Shown piece by piece: positions 50,977-60,659 of a stretch of 64,000 bases of DNA (positions within the stretch are counted from its first letter, which is position 1; the number at the start of each line of letters is the position of its first letter). Location: positions 62,001-126,000 of the forward strand of contig CAIVPR010000141.1 in NCBI GenBank assembly GCA_903907865.1. The letters run 5' to 3'. The position numbers and the translations under genes are program-made. The DNA comes from an uncultured Acidobacteriia bacterium. GTDB lineage: Bacteria > Acidobacteriota > Terriglobia > Bryobacterales > Bryobacteraceae. Under the pieces are notes generated by a model that did not search any database, was not told where the DNA came from, and worked only from the letters and a program-made list of their open reading frames with translations.

Positions 50977-51579
50977 TTGAAGACTGTTGCATTTTTCTTG
51001 GGAACCATGCTCGTGCTGTCTCAGAGCGCATTGGCCCATGAATATCGCTACGAAGTTGTATTGAGCGGAGCCACAGAGGGGACCCCGAACAGTTCTGCGG
51101 GAACCGGAACGGCCATCGTGGATCTCGACATGGATTTGATCACCATGATGGTGCACGTGGAGTACTCCGGCCTCTCCGGAACGGTGACCGACGCACACAT
51201 CTACTGCTGCAATTCGGTGGCAGGCACGGGCACGTCGGGAGTATCCAATCCCCTGCCGGGATTCCACACGGGGGTCACGTCCGGCACCTATGACGTCCTG
51301 GTGGACCTCACGGAAGCCCCGGCGTACGAGTCCACCTTTATTACGACGGAGGGGGGCATGGTTTCGGACGCACTGGACGGCATGTTCTTCGGGATGCTGG
51401 ACGGAAAGTCGTACTTGGAACTGAAGACGAGCGCGTTTCCGGGCGGCGAGATTCGCGGATTCCTGATCGGGGGATTCATTCCGGAGTCTGGCAGCGAAAC
51501 ACCGGAGCCGACGACGCTGGTCTTGACGACAGGCACTTTGGCTGCTGGCTGGCTGCTCCGACGGCGCTGCAATTCGTAG
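50977..51579 (+). CDS. CHRD-domain PEP-CTERM protein, second copy
   Basis: A 200-residue paralogue of the preceding gene, diverged in sequence: signal peptide VAFFLGTMLVLSQSALAHEY, CHRD core (YEVVLSGATEGTPNSSAG, SGLSGTVTDAHIYCCNSV, SYLELKTSAFPGGEIRGFLI) and PEP-CTERM signal (TPEPTTLVLTTGTLAAGWLL then RRRCNS). The start is TTG at 50977 with a very good AGGGAGG six bases upstream. Its stop abuts the convergent rsmI stop. Confidence 0.87.
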   Translation: MKTVAFFLGTMLVLSQSALAHEYRYEVVLSGATEGTPNSSAGTGTAIVDLDMDLITMMVHVEYSGLSGTVTDAHIYCCNSVAGTGTSGVSNPLPGFHTGVTSGTYDVLVDLTEAPAYESTFITTEGGMVSDALDGMFFGMLDGKSYLELKTSAFPGGEIRGFLIGGFIPESGSETPEPTTLVLTTGTLAAGWLLRRRCNS

Positions 51580-52401
51580 TTACTTTGTGTTGACCAGCTT
51601 GTAGACGTCGCGCTTGTTCAGGCCGCGCTCTTTGGCGACGGTCTTGATAGCGTCCATTCTGGGCACCCCGGCGGCCTCGAGGCGGGTGATCGCGTCCTCC
51701 ACGGACAGGCCACCCTCCTCCGACCCGGTTGCCTTGGCGATCAGCACCACGAACTCGCCCCTCACGGAATCGCGGGCATCGAGCGTCGCTCGGATCTGGT
51801 CGGCTGTACCGCGCAGGACTTCCTCGTGCAACTTGGTGAGTTCGCGCGCGACGACGACCTCGCGCGGTCCCATTGTGGCCGCGATATCGGCGAGGGCCTC
51901 CACGATCCGGTGCGGCGTTTCATAGAAGACGAGCGTCGCGTCCTCGTTGCGGAGCGCTTCGAGAACCCGGGTGCGGGCTCCCTGCTTGGGCGGGAGGAAG
52001 CCGCCGAAGTGGAATTGATCGGTGGGGAGACCGGAAACGGCGAGCGCCGCGAGGATGGCCGAGGGTCCAGGCAGGGGTTCGACCCGGATTCCGGCTTCGA
52101 GCGCGCCGCGCACAATGCGGAAGCCGGGGTCGGAGATGAGCGGGGTGCCGGCGTCGGAAACCAGCGCACCCTTCTCCCCGGCTATGAGCCGGGCGAAGAG
52201 TTCCTTGGAGCGTTCGGCCTCGTTGTGGTCGTGGTAGCTGACCATGCGGGTCTGGATGCCGTAGTGGTGGAGCAGGTGGCCGGTGGTGCGGGTGTCCTCG
52301 CAGGCGATCCAGTCCACTTCCTTGAGGATGCGGACGGCACGGTAGGTGATGTCCTCAAGGTTGCCGATAGGAGTGGAAACCACGTAGAGGATGCCGAGCA
52401 T
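51580..52401 (-). CDS. rsmI: 16S rRNA (cytidine-1402 2'-O) methyltransferase
   Basis: A 273-residue SAM-dependent methyltransferase of the tetrapyrrole-methylase fold. Family motifs are YVVSTPIGNLEDITYRAVRI, CEDTRTTGHLLHHYGI, LVSDAGTPLISDPG and PLPGPSAILAALAVSGLPTD. It 2'-O-methylates C1402 of 16S rRNA in the decoding centre. Its 3' end faces the second CHRD gene with no gap. The upstream gene on the opposite strand begins 59 bases away. Confidence 0.95.
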   Translation of the reverse strand: MLGILYVVSTPIGNLEDITYRAVRILKEVDWIACEDTRTTGHLLHHYGIQTRMVSYHDHNEAERSKELFARLIAGEKGALVSDAGTPLISDPGFRIVRGALEAGIRVEPLPGPSAILAALAVSGLPTDQFHFGGFLPPKQGARTRVLEALRNEDATLVFYETPHRIVEALADIAATMGPREVVVARELTKLHEEVLRGTADQIRATLDARDSVRGEFVVLIAKATGSEEGGLSVEDAITRLEAAGVPRMDAIKTVAKERGLNKRDVYKLVNTK

Positions 52402-52460
52402 ACGTCTAGTTTAGCTGGGCGGCGCGGCGATCCATTTTGTGGAACAATGATTCCATACAA

Positions 52461-53183
52461 ATGAGGAGATCCGTTCTCTTGTTGCCGCTGGTTGGCGCTC
52501 TCGGAGGCTGGCTCGCCTCGCTGGCCGTGACGCCCCGGTATGTGTCGACCGCCGTGGTGGCCTTCGCCCAGCCGGACAGCGTCGGGGGCACCGCGCGGAT
52601 GCACCACGACCTCGTCAATCTGTTCATCGGCCTCAAAAGCGATATCATGAGCCGGACATCGCTGTCGAATCTAATCCAGCGCCCCGATCTGAACCTTTAC
52701 CCGGACGAGCGCCGGTCCCAGCCGCTGGAGGACGTGATCGAGGTCATGCGCAAGGCGGTAGACATCGACTTGGTGGACCGTCCAGGCTATTCGCGGGAGC
52801 AATACGTAGTGTTCCGCATCTCGCTGCGATATTCGGACCGGTTCAAGGTCCAAGTGGGAGCGCAGATGCTGGTGACGCGGTTTGTGGACGCCGCGAAAGG
52901 GAAGGCGATCACGGAGGCGGAGTTTCCGTCGGACCCGTTAGGCCGTCGGATCGCGCAATTGGAGGCCCGGGTGGCTGCCTTGGAGGGGAAGAAGGTCACG
53001 GCAGCACCGGAAAAACTGCCGGAGGTGCCATATGCGGTCGTGTCGGTGGTGGATCCGCCATCGCTGCCGGACGGTCCGGTGTTTCCTGATTTGCGATGGT
53101 TCCTGGGGGTTGGACTTGGCGTGGGGTGCGTGTTGGGACTCGTGGCATTCAAGTACCCGGGCGCCTCACCTCCGATTCGCTAG
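52461..53183 (+). CDS. Wzz/GumC-type polysaccharide chain-length or copolymerase-like protein
   Basis: A 240-residue protein with an N-terminal membrane helix (VLLLPLVGALGGWLASLAV) and a C-terminal helix (WFLGVGLGVGCVLGLVAF). The large periplasmic segment between them begins RYVSTAVVAFAQPD and contains SRTSLSNLIQRPDLNLYPDE and VVFRISLRYSDRFKVQV, matching the arrangement of Wzz/GumC polysaccharide copolymerases. No ATPase domain is attached. A coiled-coil-like stretch (RIAQLEARVAALEGKK) precedes the last helix. No polysaccharide cluster is in the window. Confidence 0.75.
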   Translation: MRRSVLLLPLVGALGGWLASLAVTPRYVSTAVVAFAQPDSVGGTARMHHDLVNLFIGLKSDIMSRTSLSNLIQRPDLNLYPDERRSQPLEDVIEVMRKAVDIDLVDRPGYSREQYVVFRISLRYSDRFKVQVGAQMLVTRFVDAAKGKAITEAEFPSDPLGRRIAQLEARVAALEGKKVTAAPEKLPEVPYAVVSVVDPPSLPDGPVFPDLRWFLGVGLGVGCVLGLVAFKYPGASPPIR

Positions 53184-53201
53184 TCTGGACATAGGTCCCG
53201 A

Positions 53202-55721
53202 TTGCCCCAAACCCACAAGAAACCCGAAGTCATGAGCCCGGCGGGCTACTGGCCCCAGCTCCGTGCCGCCGTCGAAGCCGGTGCCGACGCCGTCTATTTC
53301 GGCCTCAAGCACTTCACCGCCCGCGCCAAAGTCGGGTTCTCGCTCCAGGAACTGCCCGAAGTCATGGCGGAACTGCGGTCGCGCGGGGTCCGGGGCTACG
53401 TCACGTTCAACACGCTGGTGTTCGAGCACGAACTCTCGGCGGCAGCGGAGACCATAGCGGCTGCGGCGAAGGCGGGCGTCGACGCGCTCATCATCCAAGA
53501 CCCCGGCGCCCTCCGCTTGGCGCGCGAGATCGCCCCGGAACTCGAACTCCACGCCAGCACACAGATGAGCATCACGGACTCCGCCGGCGTGCGGTTCGCG
53601 CTCGGGCTGGGCGTCCAGCGCGTGACACTGGCGCGGGAATTGTCGCTGGACGAGATCGGCCGCATACACCGCGAGACCGGCGCGGAACTGGAAATGTTCG
53701 TCCACGGGGCCCTCTGCGTGGCGTATTCCGGGCAATGCTTTTCCTCCGAGGCGTGGGGCGGCCGCAGCGCCAACCGCGGTCAGTGCGCTCAGGCCTGCCG
53801 GATGGAGTACGAAGTCGTGGTGGACGGTGCGGCCACACCCACCGGCGACGCCCGTTATCCCCTCTCCCCCGGTGACCTCCACACCCTGCACCACGTGCCG
53901 GAAATCGTGGCAGCGGGTGTGGGCGCGCTGAAGATCGAGGGCCGCTACAAGGATTCCGACTACGTCGCGCTGGCCACCAACGCGTACCGGAAGGCGGTTG
54001 ACGAAGCGTGGGCTGGCCGTGTGCCCGTCATTGACCCCACTGACGAACTACGGCTGGAACAAGTCTACTCGCGAGGTCTGGGCGCGCATTTCGTTCTCGG
54101 GACGGACCACCAGGCGGTCGTCAGGGGTCGGTCGCCACGCCACCGGGGCATACTGATGGGCCGGGTAGTGTCGGTGGAGCCGGAATTGGTGGTGGTGCGT
54201 CCGACCGACGCCCACGATGTCGCTCCGTTGAAGGCTGGCGACGGCGTGGTGTTCGACGCGGCGGACTGGCGCAGTCCGACGGAGCCGGAAGAGGGGGGAC
54301 GGGTCTACGGCGTTCGGGCGCGGCGTGACGGGACTCTGGAACTGGCATGCGGAAACCGGGCGATCCGGTACGCCCGCATACGAACGGGCGATCTGGTGTG
54401 GCGCAGCGACGACCCGTCGTTGGCGCAGGCGGTCCGCCCCTTCACGGAGGCAACGGCCCCGGTGCGCCGCCAACCGGTCGCGGTGCGCGTCATCGCGAAG
54501 GTGGGGCAGCCCCTGGAGTCGGAATGGTGGCTGGTCACGAAGCCGGAGATCACCGTTTCCGTGAAGGGGGCTGTCGATTTGACGCCCGCGCGGAACGTCG
54601 CGCCGGTCTCGGAAGCAGTCCGGGAGCAGTTCGGGAGGCTTGGAAACACGGCCTACGAACTCGCGTCACTCGAACTGGAGACGGATGGGCCGGTGCCGTT
54701 CCTGCCCGCGTCGGCACTCAACCAGATGCGGCGCGACGCGGTGGCGCGGCTACAAGATTTGCAGGCCGCGCTGCCGGTGCGACGGATCGCCGATCCGGGC
54801 CGCGCAGTCGCCGCGATGGAGCATCCTCCGGCAATGCCCGCCGTGGCGGGGACACCCAAGCTGCACCTGCTTGTCCGGACCCTCGAACAGCTGGAAGTAT
54901 CGCTGGACCTCCACCCCGCCAGCATCACGCTGGACTACCTCGACCTGTACGGCCTCCGGCCCTCTGTCGAACGGGTCAAGGCCAGCGGAATCACGGTCCG
55001 GGTAGCGACTCCCCGGATTCTGAAGCCAGCCGAGGCCCGCATTGTCGATTTCCTCGTCAGCCTCGACTGCCAGATCCTGGTGCGCGCCAGCGGCATCCTG
55101 CAAACCTTGACGGCGCGCGAGCATCCGGTCTTGATCGGCGATTTCAGCCTCAACACGGCCAATTCCGCTTCCGCGGACCTATACCTCGCCATGGGGATGT
55201 CGCGCCTGACCCCCGGCCACGACCTAAACGCCGACCAGGTCTCGGACCTCGCCCGCCGCTCGCCCACCGGGACCATTGAGGCTGTCGCCTACCACCACCT
55301 GCCCGTCTTCCACACCGAGCACTGCGTCTTCTGCCGGTTCCTATCGACCGGCACCAGTTACAAGGACTGCGGACGTCCCTGCGAGAAGCACCAATTGGAG
55401 CTCCAAGACCGTAGCGGGCGGCGACATCCGGTGATGGCCGACGTCGGCTGCCGCAACACCGTGTTCGGGGCCGAGGCGCAGGAAGCGTCGGCCCACATGG
55501 GGCACTGGCTGGAAGCCGGGATCGCCGATTTCCGGCTGGAGTTCGCACACGAGACCGGCACGCAGGTCCGCCAGGTTACGGAGTCGTTCGCGCGGGCTCT
55601 CGCCGGACGGTTGTCGTTCCCCGAACTGGGACGGGAACTGAAGCGGATCGCGCCGGGTGGGACCACGCAAGGCAGTCTGTTCGTCGCGCCGAACTATTTG
55701 GAGTTGCCGATCCTACAGTGA
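53202..55721 (+). CDS. U32-family protein, RlhA-like 23S rRNA hydroxylation candidate
   Basis: An 839-residue peptidase-U32-family protein. The N-terminal TIM-like domain has KPEVMSPAGYWPQLRAAVEA, DAVYFGLKHFTARAKVGFS and the cysteine-bearing FVHGALCVAYSGQCF, followed by NRGQCAQACRMEYEV. The C-terminal half includes a second U32-like part (HTEHCVFCRFLSTGTSYKDC). The double architecture matches RlhA (YdcP), which hydroxylates C2501 in 23S rRNA in enterobacteria. I infer that role by family only. The start is TTG; the stop overlaps the next gene (GTGA). Confidence 0.88.
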   Translation: MPQTHKKPEVMSPAGYWPQLRAAVEAGADAVYFGLKHFTARAKVGFSLQELPEVMAELRSRGVRGYVTFNTLVFEHELSAAAETIAAAAKAGVDALIIQDPGALRLAREIAPELELHASTQMSITDSAGVRFALGLGVQRVTLARELSLDEIGRIHRETGAELEMFVHGALCVAYSGQCFSSEAWGGRSANRGQCAQACRMEYEVVVDGAATPTGDARYPLSPGDLHTLHHVPEIVAAGVGALKIEGRYKDSDYVALATNAYRKAVDEAWAGRVPVIDPTDELRLEQVYSRGLGAHFVLGTDHQAVVRGRSPRHRGILMGRVVSVEPELVVVRPTDAHDVAPLKAGDGVVFDAADWRSPTEPEEGGRVYGVRARRDGTLELACGNRAIRYARIRTGDLVWRSDDPSLAQAVRPFTEATAPVRRQPVAVRVIAKVGQPLESEWWLVTKPEITVSVKGAVDLTPARNVAPVSEAVREQFGRLGNTAYELASLELETDGPVPFLPASALNQMRRDAVARLQDLQAALPVRRIADPGRAVAAMEHPPAMPAVAGTPKLHLLVRTLEQLEVSLDLHPASITLDYLDLYGLRPSVERVKASGITVRVATPRILKPAEARIVDFLVSLDCQILVRASGILQTLTAREHPVLIGDFSLNTANSASADLYLAMGMSRLTPGHDLNADQVSDLARRSPTGTIEAVAYHHLPVFHTEHCVFCRFLSTGTSYKDCGRPCEKHQLELQDRSGRRHPVMADVGCRNTVFGAEAQEASAHMGHWLEAGIADFRLEFAHETGTQVRQVTESFARALAGRLSFPELGRELKRIAPGGTTQGSLFVAPNYLELPILQ

Positions 55722-55729
55722 GGAGTGGA

Positions 55730-56566
55730 GTGAGAGACTACGACGCAATCTTGAAAACGCTCCTGACCGACCTGCGGGGCAGCGCGGTGGAGTATTTGAC
55801 CGGGTATCGGGTCACGGAATGGCAGCGCACCGAACTGCCGAAGCTTGGGAACTTGGCTGCGGACTTGGTGTGCGCCGCGTCCGACGGTTCGCGAGGGCAT
55901 CTGGAACTCCAGAGCCGCAACGATGGACGCATGGCTCTCCGAATGTACGACTACGGTGGGCGTATTTTTGACCAACACGGCATTTATCCTTGGCAGTTGG
56001 TGCTGTATGTCGGGGAGGCTCCGATGTCCATGCCGAATCGGATTGCTGGGCCGAAGCTCGACTACTCGTTCGACGTCCTCGATCTGCGGGACTTGGACGG
56101 CGAACCACTATTGGAGAGTTCGGCGTTGAGCGATAATATTCTTGCGGTCTTGATGCGGCTGCGGGACCAGAGGCATGCCGTCCGCATGATCGTGGAGAGG
56201 ATTGCGGACGCGGATTCCGCTCGTTCGGAGTCGTTGGAGCAGTTGAGTGTGCTTGCCGGGCTCCGCAAGCTGGGCGAAGTTGTTAACGAGGAGAGCAAAC
56301 GTATGCCAATCACCGAGAGTTTAATGGACCATGATCTGTTTGGGCCTGTGCTGCGGCAGGGTGTGGCGCAGGGTCTTGTGGAGGGCCGTGTGGAGGGCGA
56401 ACGGAAGGAAGCCCTGTCCATGGCACGTCGGGTAGTTGTTGGTCGTTTCGGGCGCATACCCTCGGCAGTGGACGCGATTTTGGTGACTAAAACCGTCGCC
56501 CAGCTCGAGGATCTAGTGGACCGTGCACTCCGCTGCGGCACCTTGGAAGACCTCTTCCAACAATAA
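55730..56566 (+). CDS. Rpn-like PD-(D/E)XK nuclease/transposase-family protein
   Basis: A 278-residue protein (282 from GTG 55718). It has an early block LRGSAVEYLTGYRVTEWQRT and the motif RGHLELQSRNDGRMALRMYD then GIYPWQLVLYVG, close to the ExQ motif of Rpn-type recombination-promoting nucleases. The C-terminal helices (VLRQGVAQGLVEGRVEGERK) are typical of this family. GTG at 55730 has GAGGAG upstream. The upstream GTG at 55718 sits in the U32 stop. It may be a nuclease domesticated into a cell function; its role is unknown. Confidence 0.65.
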   Translation: MRDYDAILKTLLTDLRGSAVEYLTGYRVTEWQRTELPKLGNLAADLVCAASDGSRGHLELQSRNDGRMALRMYDYGGRIFDQHGIYPWQLVLYVGEAPMSMPNRIAGPKLDYSFDVLDLRDLDGEPLLESSALSDNILAVLMRLRDQRHAVRMIVERIADADSARSESLEQLSVLAGLRKLGEVVNEESKRMPITESLMDHDLFGPVLRQGVAQGLVEGRVEGERKEALSMARRVVVGRFGRIPSAVDAILVTKTVAQLEDLVDRALRCGTLEDLFQQ

Positions 56567-56604
56567 GCAGCGCCCCGCGATATCCTGTCCCCAGGACCCC
56601 ACAC

Positions 56605-57642
56605 ATGCAACCCGTCAGAATCGCCATGCTCGGCTCGGGCTTCGTAGCCGACTTCTACATGCAGGGCCTCGCCAACGTCCGCGACCATGAGGTCGTCATC
56701 AACTACTCGCGCTCCATGGACCGCGCACGCTTGTTCGCGGAGCGCTGGGGCATCAATGAGTACACCAACGCCCAAGCCGTCGTCTCACGCGACGACATCG
56801 ACCTCTTCATCATCGCCCTCCCCAACGAGGAGCATCTGCCGGTTTCGCTGGCCCTGTCCGGACTCCGCCGCAACCAGGTCTGCACCAAGCCGCTCGGTCG
56901 CTCGAGCGAGGAGGCGCGGCTGATGTACGAGGCCGCGCAGGCTTCCGGCGCGATCCATGGCTACGCCGAGACCGAGGTCTTCGCCCCGGCCGTCGTGCGC
57001 GCCAAGGAGACCGTCGAAAAGGGTGGCGTGGGACGCGTCCTCTGGGTACGTTCCCGCGAGTCGCACTCCGGGCCGCACAGCCCCCACTTCTGGGACGTCG
57101 ACAACACGGGCGGCGGCGCGCTGAACGACCTCGGATGCCACTGCATCGAGGCCGCCCGTTACTTCTTCGGCAAGGATGACAAGGTTACGGAGGTCATGGC
57201 ATGGGGCGCGAACCTCGTCCACCGCGACAAGACGCGCGGCGAGGATAACGCACTGCTGCTGCTCCAGATGGCGTCGGGCGGCGTCGCGCACTGCGAACTT
57301 TCCTGGACGACCAAAGGCGGTCTCGACCTGCGCAACGAGATCCACGGCTCGGAGGGCTCGATTTTCACCGACGTCACCCGACAGACCCCCGTCGCCGCGT
57401 TCACCGGCAAATCGTCCGGGCACGTGGTGGAGAAGGCGGATCTCGATTTCGGCTGGATCCGGCCTCTGCCGGAGGAGGCGTTCGCCTACGGCTACCACGC
57501 TGAAATGCGGCACTTCGTAGAATGCGTGCGGGATGGCGTCAAGCCCCGCGAGACCTATGAAGACGGGTTCGTGGTGAATTGCATCCTCGATGCGGGGTAC
57601 CAGTCGATGCGCGAGCACCGCTGGGTGACGGTCAGCTACTGA
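56605..57642 (+). CDS. Gfo/Idh/MocA-family oxidoreductase
   Basis: A 345-residue NAD(P)-dependent oxidoreductase. The Rossmann start (VRIAMLGSGFVADFYMQGLA), the EKP-type motif in CTKPLGRSSEEARLM (here TKP) and the substrate-site segment GGGALNDLGCHCIEAARYFF are clear. Family members oxidise or isomerise sugars, inositols or related hydroxyl compounds. No sugar gene is in the same operon. A palindrome follows 64 bases downstream. Confidence 0.9.
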   Translation: MQPVRIAMLGSGFVADFYMQGLANVRDHEVVINYSRSMDRARLFAERWGINEYTNAQAVVSRDDIDLFIIALPNEEHLPVSLALSGLRRNQVCTKPLGRSSEEARLMYEAAQASGAIHGYAETEVFAPAVVRAKETVEKGGVGRVLWVRSRESHSGPHSPHFWDVDNTGGGALNDLGCHCIEAARYFFGKDDKVTEVMAWGANLVHRDKTRGEDNALLLLQMASGGVAHCELSWTTKGGLDLRNEIHGSEGSIFTDVTRQTPVAAFTGKSSGHVVEKADLDFGWIRPLPEEAFAYGYHAEMRHFVECVRDGVKPRETYEDGFVVNCILDAGYQSMREHRWVTVSY

Positions 57643-57705
57643 CCGTTATCCGTCCTCCCCGCCGAATTGCGCCGACGCACTTCGAGTAGCACCAAATCAC
57701 TCGAT

Positions 57706-57726
57706 CCAGCCTGCGTCGCAGGCTGG
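57706..57726. repeat. Perfect GC-rich palindrome, REP-like or terminator
   Basis: Ten-base arms CCAGCCTGCG and CGCAGGCTGG pair perfectly around one T. It follows the oxidoreductase gene and lies just before the gutted receptor gene. A similar motif does not recur elsewhere in the window. It could be a terminator without a T run, or a dispersed palindromic element of the genome. Confidence 0.45.
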
Positions 57727-57775
57727 AGGCTCCAGAAATGTGCGGCACTCCGCGTGCATCGGTTCATCTCTCCCG

Positions 57776-58049
57776 ATGCCGACGCCCACGCTCCTCCGAG
57801 TCCTATTTCCTATTCTGTTCGCCGGCGGCGGAGCAGCAGTTTTTGCCCAATCCGGCACCACCGGCGCGATGGAGGGTACCGTGAAGGATTCCAAGGGTCC
57901 TTGGCTTCCGGATGGAGTTCTACAATGCGCTCAACCATCCGCAGTTCGCGAATCCCGGAACCACGCTGGGGACGGCAACTTTCGGCGTGATTACCCAAAC
58001 TTCCGTCGCACCCCGGTTGATCCAGTTCGCGGTGAAGTACCTGTTCTAG
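57776..58049 (+). pseudogene. Gutted Oar-like TonB-dependent receptor: only the two ends remain
   Basis: The first 35 codons encode the signal peptide and start of an Oar-like receptor (LLRVLFPILFAGGGAAVFAQ then SGTTGAMEGTVKDSKG). From about 57905 another frame encodes the receptor's last beta strands (MEFYNALNHPQFANPG, TATFGVITQTSVAPRLIQFA then VKYLF) to a TAG at 58047-58049. Intact family members have about 1000 residues, so almost the entire gene has been removed, apparently through deletion joining its ends. Adjacent to a palindrome at 57706. Confidence 0.75.
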
Positions 58050-58059
58050 GGAGTGCGGA

Positions 58060-58614
58060 CTACTTCAGCAGGTTGATCGTGCCCCTGCAGATGGGTGACC
58101 CGCATTTGCATTCGTATTTCTGCACGTTCTTGGCGAAACGGTAGTCCAAGGTCAGTTCCTCGCCCGCCAGGATGTCCCGACGGCTCATGAACAGGATATG
58201 GTCCTTGAGAATTTGGGTTTCGAGATTGGGGTCGCAACAGTGGTTGACGTACTCGGCCCCGCTGCCACCGCGCGCGCCGTCGATGGTCCAGTAGTTGTCC
58301 AAGGTAAACAAGTAGACCATGCCGCCGTGCTGGCCGGCGCGTTCCTTGGACTGTTTCCGGTTGAGGCGTTCGCCCGTGTATTCAAGAACCTTGTGGTTGG
58401 CGGGAATGTTTTCGAGTGCATAGACGCCCCATCGATGGATGCTCGATTCCCGGATCTCCAAGCGATAGGCCGCGTGCCTAGGGTTGATCTCCGGGATGTC
58501 CGGGGTGATCGTGGAGTAGCCCAGCCTTGTCGGCACCGCCGCTCGACGAAGTGCCCCCGAAGGCGGCACCTCTTCGGTGTCCTTCGTTGTTGTCGCCCCT
58601 CGTTTGCTGGCCAT
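58060..58614 (-). CDS. SET-domain protein (lysine methyltransferase-like)
   Basis: A 184-residue protein with a bacterial SET domain. Conserved parts are SSIHRWGVYALENIPANHKV, the SAM/active-site EYVNHCCDPNLET, GEELTLDYRFAK and a post-SET cysteine cluster (YECKCGSPICRGTINL). SET enzymes methylate lysines of proteins; bacterial ones may act on ribosomal or DNA-binding proteins, or arise by transfer from eukaryotes. A basic, serine/threonine-rich leader of about 50 residues precedes the domain. It is divergent from the cytochrome gene. Confidence 0.85.
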   Translation of the reverse strand: MASKRGATTTKDTEEVPPSGALRRAAVPTRLGYSTITPDIPEINPRHAAYRLEIRESSIHRWGVYALENIPANHKVLEYTGERLNRKQSKERAGQHGGMVYLFTLDNYWTIDGARGGSGAEYVNHCCDPNLETQILKDHILFMSRRDILAGEELTLDYRFAKNVQKYECKCGSPICRGTINLLK

Positions 58615-58682
58615 GCATTATAAATTGTACATTTGCGGTGCACCCGCTTCCACCGCGACGCGGAACGCGATATGCTAATGCC

Positions 58683-59054
58683 ATGCGTCGAATCTCAATT
58701 TTCGTTTCAGTCGTTCTCTTCTGCTCCGTGGGCCTGATCGCCCAGGATGAACTCGCCTCCTACCAGGGGATGATGAAGGCCGCCGCCGGTGCCAATGGCC
58801 CGATGCGCAAGGCCGTTGCCGACAAGGACGCCGCAGCCGTCAAGGCCAATGCGGAAAAGATGGCCTCCGCCATGGACGACATCGCCAAGTTCTGGGCTGG
58901 CAAGCACAACGCCGATGCGCAGAAGTTCGCCGAAACCGCCCGCGACGCCGCCAAGGCTGTTGCCGGTGGCGACGACAGCGCGCTGGCCAAGATCGGTCCG
59001 ACTTGCCAAGGGTGCCACGCGATCACCCGCGCCGGAAACGACTTCAAGAAGTAG
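58683..59054 (+). CDS. Exported cytochrome c prime-like protein
   Basis: A 123-residue protein with signal peptide (ISIFVSVVLFCSVGLIAQ) and a helical body (MMKAAAGANGPMRKAVADKD, FAETARDAAKAVAGGDDSAL). The single heme c motif is near the C-terminus (CQGCHAITRAG). C-terminal placement after a helix bundle is the pattern of cytochrome c prime/c556. It could carry electrons or bind small gases in the periplasm. A strong terminator follows. Confidence 0.85.
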   Translation: MRRISIFVSVVLFCSVGLIAQDELASYQGMMKAAAGANGPMRKAVADKDAAAVKANAEKMASAMDDIAKFWAGKHNADAQKFAETARDAAKAVAGGDDSALAKIGPTCQGCHAITRAGNDFKK

Positions 59055-59077
59055 TCGATCTCCGATTCAAGACAAGG

Positions 59078-59123
59078 ACGGGGCAGCGACCGTGGGTCCA
59101 CGGTTGTTGCCCCGTTTTTTTTT
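59078..59123 (+). terminator. Intrinsic terminator after the cytochrome gene
   Basis: A 17-base arm (59078-59094) pairs with 59099-59115 around a four-base GGTC loop with only two mismatched or wobble positions, and nine T residues follow. This is a textbook Rho-independent terminator. It serves the cytochrome gene ending at 59054. It lies 17 bases before the convergent oxidoreductase stop. Confidence 0.92.
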
Positions 59124-59139
59124 GCGCGAGAGCCAGACC

Positions 59140-60547
<1,408 letters not shown>

Positions 60548-60600
60548 ATGCTTTTCAACCTCCTTCAGGTTTCGAGCCCATGATTGCAATTGGCTTGCCA

Positions 60601-60642
60601 AAACGCAAAGGGCGGAACCTCGCGGCACCGCCCCTTGCGTTT
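60601..60642 (-). terminator. Terminator of the TonB-dependent receptor gene
   Basis: An inverted repeat pairs AAACGCAAAGGGCGG with CCGCCCCTTGCGTTT (one mismatch) around a 12-base loop. On the minus strand the stem is followed by TTTT, 19 bases after the receptor stop. Confidence 0.75.
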
Positions 60643-60659
60643 GTGTTGAAGGATACAGC

